A stretch of 33,537 nt of DNA from Caulobacter sp. (GCA_028291265.1 JAQGIK010000066.1:1-33537), one strand, 5' to 3'. Positions 7,040-16,699 are shown, counted from the stretch's first letter. Notes: generated by a model from the sequence alone, not told the origin. Made by a program: numbers and translations.

Positions 7040-8902
7040 TCACTGGCAGGCGAGGCATTCCTCGTAGTCGGTGCGGGCGGCGTCCTCGGCGCTGGCGCGG
7101 ACTTCGTCCTCACCGGCGTGGGCGGCGCGTTGCACCGACTTGGAGCGCAGGTAGTAGAGGCTCTTCATGCCCCGCTCCCAGGCGGTCCAGTGCAGCATGT
7201 GCAGGTCCCATTTGTCGACGTCGCCCGGCAGGAAGACGTTGACCGACTGGCTCTGGCAGATTTCCGGGGTCCGGTCGGCGGCCAGTTCGATCACCCAGCG
7301 CTGGTCCAGCTCGAAGGCCGTCTTGTAGACGTCCTTGTCGTCCTGGCTGAGGAAGTCGAGGTGCTGCACCGAGCCTTCGTGGCTGAGGATCGAGTCCCAG
7401 ATCGCAGGCGTGTTGTTGCCCGTCTCGTCGAGCAGGCGCTCGAGGTAGGGGTTCTTGACCGCGAAGGTGCCCGACAGGGTCTTGTGGCTGTAGATGTAGG
7501 CCGGGAACGGCTCGAAGCCGGCCGACGTGCCGCCGAAGATGATGCTGATCGATGCGGTCGGGGCGATGGCCAGCTTGTGGCTGAACCGTTCCATGACGCC
7601 GCGGTCGGCCGCGTCGGGGCAGGGGCCCTTCTCCTCGGCCAGGGTCTTGGACGCCTTGTCGGCCTCGCGGCGCAGATGCTTGAACAGCCGCATGTTCCAG
7701 CTCTTGGCCATGGCGCTCTCGAAGGGAACGTTCTGGCCCTGCAGGAAGCTGTGGAAGCCCATCAGGCCCAGACCCACCGACCGCTCGCGCTTGGCGGCGT
7801 AGACGGCGTTCTTGGCGTCGATCGGCGCGCGCTGGATGAAGTCCTCGAGCACGTTGTCGAGGAAACGCATGATGTCCTCGATGAACTTCGGCTCATTGCG
7901 CCATTCGAGGAAGCTTTCGGCGTTGACGCTGGACAGGCAGCAGACGGCGGTCCGTTCGGCGCCCAGGTGGTCCTTGCCGGTGTGCAGCATGATCTCGCTG
8001 CACAGGTTCGACTGGCGCACGCTCATGCCCAGCTCGCGCTGGTGCTGCGGCATGGCGCGGTTCACCGCGTCGGAGAAGATCAGGTAGGGCTCGCCCGTCT
8101 GCAGGCGCAGTTCGAGAACCTTCTGCCACAGGGTGCGGGCGTCGACTTCCTTGAGGACCTCGTTGGTCTTGGGGCTGCGCAGGCCGAACTTCTCACCGTT
8201 CTGCACCGCGTGCATGAACTCGTCGGTGATGTTGATGCCGTGGTGCAGGTTCAGGGACTTGCGGTTGAAGTCGCCCGAGGGTTTGCGGATCTCGAGGAAC
8301 TCCTCGATCTCCGGGTGGAAGATGTCGAGGTAGACGGCGGCCGAGCCGCGGCGCAGCGAGCCCGGGCTGATGGCCAGGGTGAGCGAGTCCATGACCCGGA
8401 TGAAGGGGATGATGCCGCTGGTCTGGCCGGCGCCCTTGACCTTCTCGCCGATGGAGCGGACGCCGCCCCAGTAGGTGCCGATGCCGCCGCCGTTGGCGGC
8501 CAGCCAGACGTTCTCGTTCCAGGTGTCGACGATGCCGTTCAGGCTGTCGCCGACGGCGTTCAGGAAACAGCTGATCGGCAGGCCGCGATCAGCCCCGCCG
8601 TTCGACAGCACCGGGGTCGAGGGCATGAACCACAGGCGGCTCATGTAGTCGTAGACACGCTGGGCGTGCTCGGGGCCGTCGCTGAAGGCGGTGGCCACGC
8701 GGGCGAACATGTCCTGATAGGACTCGCCCGGCAGCAGATAGCGGTCTTCCAGCGTGGTCTTGCCGAAGTCGGTCAGCAGCGCGTCGCGGCTGCGGTCGAC
8801 CTCGATCTTGGGGACCAGCGACAGCGAAGGACGATCGGCCAGCCAGGCTTCGGAGCCAGCGGCTTCACCCAAAGGAATCTGACGTGCAACTTCACCCATC
8901 AT
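7040..8902 (-). CDS. nrdA: Ribonucleoside-diphosphate reductase, large (alpha) subunit
   Basis: Class I ribonucleotide reductase catalytic subunit (NDP to dNDP), 620 residues. Aligned to E. coli NrdA by motif: C112 (PISCFLN) and C321 (AVCCLSSVN) form the redox pair, while N299, C301 and E303 (NLCSEI) provide the thiyl site and its partners. The C-terminal redox shuttle is C616-x2-C619 (ECLACQ). Compared with the 761-residue E. coli protein it is about 113 residues shorter before the first cysteine, so the ATP-cone (dATP inhibition) domain is missing. ATG codons at 8902 and 8899 are equivalent candidates, and a GTG at 8932 would begin inside the leader. No nrdB lies beside it. A pair of NrdR boxes precedes it. 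Confidence 0.95.
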   Translation of the reverse strand: MMGEVARQIPLGEAAGSEAWLADRPSLSLVPKIEVDRSRDALLTDFGKTTLEDRYLLPGESYQDMFARVATAFSDGPEHAQRVYDYMSRLWFMPSTPVLSNGGADRGLPISCFLNAVGDSLNGIVDTWNENVWLAANGGGIGTYWGGVRSIGEKVKGAGQTSGIIPFIRVMDSLTLAISPGSLRRGSAAVYLDIFHPEIEEFLEIRKPSGDFNRKSLNLHHGINITDEFMHAVQNGEKFGLRSPKTNEVLKEVDARTLWQKVLELRLQTGEPYLIFSDAVNRAMPQHQRELGMSVRQSNLCSEIMLHTGKDHLGAERTAVCCLSSVNAESFLEWRNEPKFIEDIMRFLDNVLEDFIQRAPIDAKNAVYAAKRERSVGLGLMGFHSFLQGQNVPFESAMAKSWNMRLFKHLRREADKASKTLAEEKGPCPDAADRGVMERFSHKLAIAPTASISIIFGGTSAGFEPFPAYIYSHKTLSGTFAVKNPYLERLLDETGNNTPAIWDSILSHEGSVQHLDFLSQDDKDVYKTAFELDQRWVIELAADRTPEICQSQSVNVFLPGDVDKWDLHMLHWTAWERGMKSLYYLRSKSVQRAAHAGEDEVRASAEDAARTDYEECLACQ

Positions 8903-8957
8903 GTGCCCAAAACCCGTAAAACAAACAGCCACTTCGGGAGACCAACTCCACCCGAAG

Positions 8958-9005
8958 ACCCCATATCTTGTGGGCGAAGCGCCCCGCTAACCCACTATAT
9001 GGGGC
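8958..9005 (-). promoter_or_regulatory. Paired NrdR boxes upstream of nrdA
   Basis: Two 16-bp imperfect palindromes, ACCCCATATCTTGTGG at 8958-8973 and ACCCACTATATGGGGC at 8990-9005, match the NrdR consensus ACACWATATATWGTGT at 12 and 11 positions. They start exactly 32 bp apart, about three helical turns, the spacing known for NrdR box pairs. They lie 56-103 bp upstream of the nrdA ATG and would overlap or follow the -10 region. Inference: NrdR represses nrdA when (d)ATP is high. Confidence 0.85.
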
Positions 9006-9022
9006 CACGGAGCCTAATGGTT

Positions 9023-9028
9023 CGTCAA
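9023..9028 (-). promoter_or_regulatory. Candidate -35 element of the nrdA promoter
   Basis: On the minus strand this hexamer reads TTGACG, matching the Caulobacter vegetative -35 (TTGACG). The matching -10 is not clear: the only AT-rich candidate (CATATA) lies about 21 nt further, within NrdR box 2. The order -35, box 2, box 1, start codon fits repression by occlusion. Confidence 0.45.
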
Positions 9029-9060
9029 CGGGGTGGAGGGGCTCGGCGGCGACTTTTTCG

Positions 9061-9075
9061 TTAACAACATGTGAA
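9061..9075 (-). promoter_or_regulatory. Possible CtrA half-perfect site upstream of nrdA
   Basis: The plus strand reads TTAA-CAACATG-TGAA, that is TTAA-N7-TTAA with one mismatch, the CtrA recognition pattern. It sits about 33 bp upstream of the candidate -35. Short motifs like this occur by chance, although TTAA is rare in DNA this GC-rich. Tentative. Confidence 0.25.
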
Positions 9076-9141
9076 GAAAAGGTCTTGCAAGTGTCGCAAA
9101 CCCAATGGGGCCGGGGCTTCCAACTGAACATTAAATCTCGC

Positions 9142-10185
9142 CTATGACACGAGCGTGATGATCCGCCGCAGGCAACCTCCGATAGCCGGCCAACCTGTCG
9201 CACCATCCGGGGTATAACCCAGTCGCACAACAATCAGGCGCCGGGACGGCACAACCAATATGAGTTGCCCGTCGAGACCCCGGGCGTGGAGGGCGTCGGC
9301 GGGCGATCCGCCCAGCAGGGACGGGCCGGCGCGGGGTCCGGGAGGCCCTTCCAGCCACCAGCCGGCGCCGTAGGTCGGCTCGACGGTCGGGGTGCGGGCG
9401 AATCGCGTCCAGCCGTCGGGCAGCGATCGGACGCCGTTCGCCGCGCCGTCGCCCAGATAGAGGCTTCCCAAGGCGGCGAAGTCCCGCGCCGTCGCCCACA
9501 TCAGCGAGCCGGCGTAGAAGGTCCCCTGCGGGTCGTACTCGAAGAGGGCGCTGGGCATGCCGGCGGGGGCGAACAGCCGTCGGCGCATCCAGTCGGCCAT
9601 GGCGGCGCGGCGCTGCAACGGATGACTCACGGCGGGAAACAGCCGGGCGGTCAGTTCGCGGGCGATGAGATGATAGGCGCCGGTTGAGTAATTCCACGTC
9701 GTTCCGGGAGCCTTGCGCTGTCCCGGCCGACTGGCGGCGAACCGGGCGACGTCCAGTCGGCCCTCGCCAAACAGCAGCCGCGAGGCATCGGAGGCGATGG
9801 CGGCCGGCCGGCGGGCCTCGTTCCAGGGCAGGCCGTCGGTCAGGGTCAGCAGGTGGCGCAGGGTGACGCCGGCGCCCGGCAGGACGGAGACCGGCCGGTC
9901 GATGTCGAGGCCGTCGTGCAGGACGGCCGCGCCGACCAGGGCGTGGGTCGCCGACTTGGACATCGACCAGCTGACGTGGCGAGTGGTGGGGCTGTGGCCG
10001 GTGCCGTACCGCTCGAACAGCATCTCGCCGTCCTGCAGGATCAGCAGGGCGTCCGTGCGGCCTTGGCGGAGGTCGGCAACAGCGGAGCGCCAGATACCGT
10101 CGAGCGTGTCCGGCCGTCGAACTGGCTTGCTCAAGCCGAGAACAGGCAGAGCCCCCAGACCGACGATAAGTTCGCGACGACGCAT
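9142..10185 (-). CDS. Exported serine hydrolase, beta-lactamase/PBP-like family
   Basis: 347-residue protein of the class C beta-lactamase-like serine hydrolase family. It begins MRRRELIVGLGALPVLGLS, which looks like a Tat-type twin-arginine signal, so it is probably periplasmic. The nucleophile motif SMSK (SxxK) and a Tyr motif (NYSTG, where Y-x-N is usual) are visible. The triad near the C-terminus is HARG where K/HTG is usual. The ATG at 10185 is chosen for the signal peptide and a purine-rich upstream AGGGTGGGG. An upstream ATG at 10239 would translate through a hairpin repeat. By family it could be an esterase, a D-amino acid peptidase or a 6-aminohexanoate-dimer hydrolase-like enzyme. 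True beta-lactamase activity is doubtful. Confidence 0.85.
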   Translation of the reverse strand: MRRRELIVGLGALPVLGLSKPVRRPDTLDGIWRSAVADLRQGRTDALLILQDGEMLFERYGTGHSPTTRHVSWSMSKSATHALVGAAVLHDGLDIDRPVSVLPGAGVTLRHLLTLTDGLPWNEARRPAAIASDASRLLFGEGRLDVARFAASRPGQRKAPGTTWNYSTGAYHLIARELTARLFPAVSHPLQRRAAMADWMRRRLFAPAGMPSALFEYDPQGTFYAGSLMWATARDFAALGSLYLGDGAANGVRSLPDGWTRFARTPTVEPTYGAGWWLEGPPGPRAGPSLLGGSPADALHARGLDGQLILVVPSRRLIVVRLGYTPDGATGWPAIGGCLRRIITLVS

Positions 10186-10199
10186 ACCCCACCCTAGAC

Positions 10200-10224
10200 C
10201 CTTCTCCCGCTTGTCGGGAGAAGG
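10200..10224. repeat. Solo hairpin arm, CCTTCTCCC family
   Basis: CCTTCTCCCG-N5-CGGGAGAAGG is a perfect 10-bp stem with a 5-nt loop. It is the same hairpin that forms the outer end of the long elements at 23814-23991 and (variant) 26569-26727, but here only one copy is present. It lies 14 nt 5' of the serine hydrolase start codon, so it would be in that mRNA's leader. Confidence 0.8.
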
Positions 10225-10342
10225 ACTGCAGTTGGCCACCGAACGCTGTTTGACACTTCCGCCAATTCCGCCACTGGCGGCGCGCCTCCCGCGACGTTAG
10301 GTTCCGCGCGAATTTACCGTCCTCCCCCGGAGTCCTGCGTCT

Positions 10343-11995
10343 ATGAAGTCCTTGCTTCTGGCCACGGCCATCGCCATCCTCCCCTTCTCGGCGTTTGCCG
10401 CCGATCCCCTGTTCGACGAAGCCCGCCTGACCGAGCATGTGAAGGTCCTCTCCGACGACTCGTTCGAAGGCCGCGGCCCGGCCACCGCCGGCGAGACCAA
10501 GACCGTCGCCTACATCACCGAGCAATACGCCAAGGCCGGCCTGCAGCCCGGCGGCGACCTCGGCAAGGACGGCAAGCGCGCCTGGACCCAGGACGTGCCG
10601 CTCGGCCGCTTCGACATCGACGGCCCGGTGGCCGCCAGCTTCACCGTCGGCGGCAAGACAGTGCCGCTGGTCCAGGGCGACGACATCGCCATCCGCGCCA
10701 GCTTGACCGGCCAGAAGGCCGTGTCGCTGAAGGGCGCGCCGATCGTCTGGGCCGGCTACGGGATCAAGGCGCCTGAGCGCAACTGGGACGACTTCAAGGG
10801 CCTGGACGTCAAGGGCAAGATCATCGTCGTGCTGATCAACGACGCGGACTTCGAGACGGGTAAGGGCGAGTTCGGCGGCAAGGCCATGACCTACTATGGC
10901 CGTTGGACCTACAAGTACGAGGAGGCCGCCCGCCTCGGCGCCGCCGGGGTGCTGATCGTCCATGAGACGGCGCCGGCCTCCTACGGCTGGGCGACGGTCA
11001 AGAACTCCAACACCAACACCATGTTCGACATCGTGCGGAAGGATCCGACCAAGGCCCACACCGCCGTCGAGAGCTGGATCACCCGCGACGTCGCCGTGGC
11101 CCTGTTCAAGGAGGCCGGCCTCGACTTCGACGCCGAGAAGAAGAAGGCCCAGAGCCGCGACTTCCAGCCGGTCGAGCTGAAGGGCGCGACCTTCTCGGCC
11201 GACTTCAAGGTCAAGCCGCAGGTCATCGTTTCGAAGAACGTGGTCGGCCTGCTGCCCGGCAAGACGCACCCGGACGAATACGTCATCTACTCGGGCCACT
11301 GGGACCACCTCGGCATCGGCCGGCCCGACGCCAAGGGCGACACCATCTATAACGGCGCCGTCGACAACGCGACCGGCACGGCCGCCGTCATCGAGATGGG
11401 CCGCGCCTTCGCAGCCGGTCCGCGCCCCGACCGCTCCATCGTCTTCATGACCGTCACGGCCGAGGAGAAGGGCCTGTTGGGCTCGGAATACTACGCCGCC
11501 AACCCGGTCTATCCGCTGGCCAAGACGGTGGCCGTGTTCAACACCGACGCGCTCAGCCCGCTCGGCCCGACCCGCGACTTCAACGTCTCGGGCGACGCCA
11601 AACAGGACCTGCTCGACATGCTGATCGCCAAGGGCAAGGCCGAGGGCCGCACCTTCAGCCCCGATCCGAACCCGGAGGCCGGCCACTTCTACCGCTCCGA
11701 CCACTTCCCCTTCGCCAAGCGCGGCGTGCCGGCCATCTCGTTCGGCTCGGGCATCGACGTCATCGGCGCCCAGCCGGGCGAGGCCAAGGCCTGGGCCGAG
11801 GCCTACACCAAGGACAAGTACCATCAGCCGGCGGACGAATGGTCGGCCGACTGGCGGATGGACGGCATGGTCGCCGACCTGACCCTGCTGCATGACTTGG
11901 GTTCGGACCTCGCGAACAGCCGCATCTGGCCCGAATGGGCCGAGGGCTCGGAGTTCAAGGCCACCCGCGACGCCACCAAGGCGGAGCGGAAGTAG
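10343..11995 (+). CDS. Secreted M28-family zinc metallopeptidase with PA-domain insert
   Basis: 550-residue exported peptidase with a signal peptide (1-19, cleavage after AFA). The M28 dizinc ligands are all present: H319 (SGHWDHLG), D341 (GAVDNATG), E374/E375 (TAEEKG, catalytic base and ligand), D402 (NTDALSP) and H454 (SDHFPFA). The segment at about 110-290 before the first ligand fits a protease-associated (PA) domain. By family it releases N-terminal amino acids from peptides in the periplasm or medium. The start is the first ATG before the signal peptide. L-serine dehydratase begins only 10 nt after its stop, which links peptide digestion to serine catabolism. Confidence 0.93.
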   Translation: MKSLLLATAIAILPFSAFAADPLFDEARLTEHVKVLSDDSFEGRGPATAGETKTVAYITEQYAKAGLQPGGDLGKDGKRAWTQDVPLGRFDIDGPVAASFTVGGKTVPLVQGDDIAIRASLTGQKAVSLKGAPIVWAGYGIKAPERNWDDFKGLDVKGKIIVVLINDADFETGKGEFGGKAMTYYGRWTYKYEEAARLGAAGVLIVHETAPASYGWATVKNSNTNTMFDIVRKDPTKAHTAVESWITRDVAVALFKEAGLDFDAEKKKAQSRDFQPVELKGATFSADFKVKPQVIVSKNVVGLLPGKTHPDEYVIYSGHWDHLGIGRPDAKGDTIYNGAVDNATGTAAVIEMGRAFAAGPRPDRSIVFMTVTAEEKGLLGSEYYAANPVYPLAKTVAVFNTDALSPLGPTRDFNVSGDAKQDLLDMLIAKGKAEGRTFSPDPNPEAGHFYRSDHFPFAKRGVPAISFGSGIDVIGAQPGEAKAWAEAYTKDKYHQPADEWSADWRMDGMVADLTLLHDLGSDLANSRIWPEWAEGSEFKATRDATKAERK

Positions 11996-12005
11996 GCGCG
12001 ACGCG

Positions 12006-13391
<1,386 letters not shown>

Positions 13392-13463
13392 GGACCTCCC
13401 GCGCTCGGGGGCGTATTCAATAACGTCTTCCTTGCCCGCTGCGGCGGGGCTATCCCAAGGCCG

Positions 13464-14426
13464 ATGTCCCACGCCCAGCACGATCACGACCACCACCATG
13501 GCGGTCACAAGGACCACCACCATGGTCCCGGCGGCCACAGCCACGCGCCCAAGGATTTCGGCCGCGCCTTTGCCATCGGCGCCGGGCTGAACATCGCCTT
13601 CGTCATCGCCGAGGCCGGGGCCGGGCTGTTCACCGGCTCGCTGGCCCTGCTCGCCGACGCCGGTCACAACCTGTCGGACGTGCTGGGTCTGCTGATGGCC
13701 TGGGGCGCGGTGGTCATCGCCCGCAAGGCGCCGGCCGGGCGGCGGACCTATGGGCTGGGCAAGGGCACCATCCTGGCTTCGCTGGCCAACGCCGGCCTGC
13801 TGCTGGTCGCTGTCGGCGGTATCACCTGGGAGGCGGTGCGCCGCTTCGGTTCGCCGCAGGACATTCCGCCCGGGCCGGTCATCATCGTCGCCGCCATCGG
13901 CGTGGTGATCAACACCGTCACCGCCCTGATGTTCATGCGCGGCCAGGAGGATCTCAACGTCAAGGGCGCCTTCCTGCACATGGCCACCGACGCCGCCGTG
14001 TCGCTGGGCGTGGTCTTTGCGGCCGTCATCCTGTGGATGCAGCCGGAATGGCGCTGGATCGATCCGATGATCAGCCTGGTCATCGCCGCGGTCATCGTGG
14101 CCGGCACCTGGGGCCTGTTGCGCGACTCTCTGGATCTCGCCCTCGACGCCGCCCCGCGCGGCATCGACCCGGACAAGGTCAAGGCCTGGCTGGCCGGCCG
14201 GCCCGGCGTCACCGAGGTCCACGACCTGCACATCTGGGCGATGAGCACCAGCGAGACAGCCCTGACCGCCCACCTGACCCGGCCCGACAACACCGACCCC
14301 GACGCCTTCCTCGACGCCCTGTGCCACGACCTGGTCCACGCCTTCGGCATCGGCCACGCCACCCTGCAGCTGGAGACCGGCCACCGCGGCCCCTGCCGGC
14401 TGGCCGACGCCCACGGCGGCCACTAG
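13464..14426 (+). CDS. Cation diffusion facilitator, Zn(II)/H+ antiporter
   Basis: CDF-family metal efflux protein, 320 residues, six predicted TM helices in the inner membrane. A His-rich N-terminal tail (residues 3-27, 13 His) may capture or sense metal. The transport site is the Zn-type HD-HD set: H68/D72 in TM2 (ADAGHNLSD) and H172/D176 in TM5 (LHMATD). The cytoplasmic ferredoxin-like domain (from about 210) has VHDLHIWAMS. The His-rich CDF with H in TM2 and TM5 is typical of ZitB/CzcD zinc exporters. The waaA reading frame starts at the very next base after its TAG stop. Confidence 0.93.
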   Translation: MSHAQHDHDHHHGGHKDHHHGPGGHSHAPKDFGRAFAIGAGLNIAFVIAEAGAGLFTGSLALLADAGHNLSDVLGLLMAWGAVVIARKAPAGRRTYGLGKGTILASLANAGLLLVAVGGITWEAVRRFGSPQDIPPGPVIIVAAIGVVINTVTALMFMRGQEDLNVKGAFLHMATDAAVSLGVVFAAVILWMQPEWRWIDPMISLVIAAVIVAGTWGLLRDSLDLALDAAPRGIDPDKVKAWLAGRPGVTEVHDLHIWAMSTSETALTAHLTRPDNTDPDAFLDALCHDLVHAFGIGHATLQLETGHRGPCRLADAHGGH

Positions 14427-15698
14427 GTGGCGCTGTCCCTGAGCCTCTACCGGGCGGCCATGGCGGTGCTGCAGCCGTTCGCCCCCGGCCTGCTGCGTTC
14501 ACGGGCGGCCAAGGGCAAGGAAGACCCCGCGCGGCTACAGGAGCGGCTTGGCCATGCGTCCGTCGCTCGTCCCGAGGGCCGTCTGGTCTGGATCCACGCC
14601 ATCAGCGTCGGCGAGAGCCAGGCGGTGCTGCCGCTGATCGAACGGCTGGCCAAGGCGGGGCCGGACCTGGCCTTGCTGGTGACCTGCGGCACCGTCACCG
14701 CCGCCGCCCTGCTGGCCAAACGGTTGCCGGCCGGGGCCATCCACCAGTATGCGCCGCTCGACACCCCGGCCTCGGCCAGACGCTTCCTCGACCACTGGCG
14801 GCCGGACCTGGTGGTCCTCGTCGAGAGCGAGATCTGGCCCAATCTGATCCTCGGCGCCAGGCAGCGCGGGGCGAAGCTGGCCCTGATCTCGGCCCGCATC
14901 ACCCACAAGACCGCCCGCGGCTGGGCCCGGATGAGCAAGGGTATCCGCGAGGTGCTGGCGGCCTTCGATCTGGTGCTGCCGCAGGACGAGCTGTCGGCCG
15001 AGCGGCTGCGGTTCTTCGGGGTCGAGACCGACGGCCGGCTGAACCTCAAGCTGGCCGGCGAGCCGCTGCCGGCCGACGCCGCCGAGCTGGCCGCCCTCAA
15101 GAAGGCCGTCGGCAAACGCCCCGTGGTGCTGGCCGCCAGCACCCACGCCGGCGAGGAGGCGATCATCGTCACCCCGATGCTGACCGCCATCCGCAACGAG
15201 GCGCCGGACGCCCTGTTGATCCTCGCCCCCCGCCACCCCGACCGCACGGCCGAGCTGCTGACGGACCTGGGGACGGGTCACGGGCCGGTGGCGGTGCGCT
15301 CGCGCGGCGACAGGATCACCCGCCAGACCCAGATCTATGTCGCCGACACCCTCGGCGAGATGGGTCTGTTTTTCCGCCTCGCCCACGTCGTTGTCATGGG
15401 CGGCAGCTTCGTGCCCGGGGTCGGCGGCCACAACCCGATGGAGCCGGCCCGGCTCGGCGCGCCGGTGATCAGCGGGCCTCAGGTGTTCAATTCGCAGGAA
15501 GTCTACGACGCCATGGTCGAGGGCGAGCGGGGCGCGATGATCGTCGAGACGCCGGGCGACCTGTCCATGGCGCTGGCCGGCCTGTTGGCCGGGGCGGACG
15601 CCGCCAGGGCGCTTGGCGCGCGGGGGCAGGCGTTCGCGGAAGCCCAGTCGGCACAGCTCGACACGGCATGGTCGCGGCTGGAAGCCCTGCTGCCATGA
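14427..15698 (+). CDS. waaA: 3-deoxy-D-manno-octulosonic acid (Kdo) transferase
   Basis: 423-residue GT30 glycosyltransferase that adds Kdo from CMP-Kdo to lipid IVA at the inner face of the inner membrane. The catalytic glutamate is E63 in WIHAISVGES, aligned with E60 of E. coli WaaA. Other family motifs are VESEIWPN (132-139), ISARIT and the C-terminal GGSFVPGVGGHNPMEPA donor-binding loop. An N-terminal hydrophobic segment (about 5-24) is the usual membrane anchor. The GTG start at 14427 abuts the CDF stop, and an ATG at 14460 (residue 12) is the alternative. Its stop overlaps the lpxK start as ATGA. Confidence 0.95.
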   Translation: MALSLSLYRAAMAVLQPFAPGLLRSRAAKGKEDPARLQERLGHASVARPEGRLVWIHAISVGESQAVLPLIERLAKAGPDLALLVTCGTVTAAALLAKRLPAGAIHQYAPLDTPASARRFLDHWRPDLVVLVESEIWPNLILGARQRGAKLALISARITHKTARGWARMSKGIREVLAAFDLVLPQDELSAERLRFFGVETDGRLNLKLAGEPLPADAAELAALKKAVGKRPVVLAASTHAGEEAIIVTPMLTAIRNEAPDALLILAPRHPDRTAELLTDLGTGHGPVAVRSRGDRITRQTQIYVADTLGEMGLFFRLAHVVVMGGSFVPGVGGHNPMEPARLGAPVISGPQVFNSQEVYDAMVEGERGAMIVETPGDLSMALAGLLAGADAARALGARGQAFAEAQSAQLDTAWSRLEALLP

Positions 15699-16699
15699 AG
15701 CTCTCCACCCCCCGCTGGTGGTACGTCCGCCACAACGCTCCCGGCGTCGTCACCCGCATGGTGCTGACCCCCTTGAGCTGGGTCTGGGCGGCGGTGACCA
15801 GATACAAGATCGACAATGCCAAACCCGTGGACGCCGGCGTGCCGGTGATCTGCGTCGGCAACCTCACGGCCGGCGGGGTCGGCAAGACGCCGGTGGTGCG
15901 CGAGCTGCTGCGGATGCTGCGCGAGGACGGGGTGGCGGCGCACGGGCTGTCGCGTGGCTATGGCGGCAACGAGCCCGGGCCGCTGAAGGTCGACCAGGCC
16001 ATCCACGCCACCGAGCAGGTCGGCGACGAACCGTTGATGCTGGCCGCCGACGGGCCGTTCTGGGTCTCGCGCGACCGGCCGGCCGGGGCGGCGGCGGCGC
16101 GAGACGCCGGGGCCCAGGCCGTGGTCATGGACGACGGCCACCAGAACCCCTCGCTCAAGAAGGCCCTGTCGCTGGTCGTCGTCGATGGCGAGACGCGGAA
16201 CAACGAATGGCCCTTCGGCGACGGCGCGGTCTTCCCGGCCGGGCCGATGCGCGAGCCGTTGGCCATCGGCCTGGCCAGGGCCGACGCCGTGGTCCTGCTG
16301 ATGCCGGTTGATCTGGCTGAGCCCGATCCGGAACTGCTCGACCTGTTCAAGGGCAAGCCGGTGCTGATCGCCCGGCTGGAGCCGTCCGGCCCGGCCCCGG
16401 AGCATCCGGTCGTGGCCTTCGCCGGCATCGGCAAGCCCTGGAAGTTCGAGCGCTCGCTGGTCGCGGCCGGCGTGGTGCTGAAGGACTTCGCGCCCTTCCC
16501 CGACCACGGCGAGTACCGCGAGGAGACGCTGCATTTCCTCGAGCAGCGGGCGGCGGAACTGGGCGGCCGCCTGCTGACTACCGAGAAGGACTGGGTCCGG
16601 CTGCCCGGACCCTGGCGGCGCAAGATCGACTACTGGCCGGTCCGCGCCCGGTTCGAGGACGAGGCTGCGGTGCAGGCCCTGCTGAAGGCCGCCGTCTAG
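15695..16699 (+). CDS. lpxK: Tetraacyldisaccharide 4'-kinase
   Basis: Lipid A 4'-kinase, 334 residues: ATP-dependent phosphorylation of tetraacyldisaccharide-1-phosphate to lipid IVA, the substrate of WaaA encoded just upstream. The P-loop is GNLTAGGVGKT (55-65), followed by SRGYGG. The catalytic D146/D147/H149/Q150 are in MDDGHQN. TEKDWVR near the C-terminus is also characteristic. An N-terminal hydrophobic stretch (about 18-34) anchors it to the membrane. The ATG overlaps the waaA stop by 4 nt, indicating translational coupling. The gene ends in a CTAG shared with the convergent amidohydrolase. Confidence 0.95.
   Translation: MKLSTPRWWYVRHNAPGVVTRMVLTPLSWVWAAVTRYKIDNAKPVDAGVPVICVGNLTAGGVGKTPVVRELLRMLREDGVAAHGLSRGYGGNEPGPLKVDQAIHATEQVGDEPLMLAADGPFWVSRDRPAGAAAARDAGAQAVVMDDGHQNPSLKKALSLVVVDGETRNNEWPFGDGAVFPAGPMREPLAIGLARADAVVLLMPVDLAEPDPELLDLFKGKPVLIARLEPSGPAPEHPVVAFAGIGKPWKFERSLVAAGVVLKDFAPFPDHGEYREETLHFLEQRAAELGGRLLTTEKDWVRLPGPWRRKIDYWPVRARFEDEAAVQALLKAAV

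Noticed and set aside
9142..10185. Beta-lactamase resistance gene
   Set aside because: SxxK is present but the Y-x-N and K-T-G motifs are atypical, and the context is housekeeping; more likely an esterase or peptidase of the same fold.
10250..10280. TTGACA followed by CCGCC-ACT-GGCGG as a promoter for the M28 peptidase
   Set aside because: The -35 is perfect but no acceptable -10 lies at the right distance, so I do not call it; a promoter must exist in 10240-10342.
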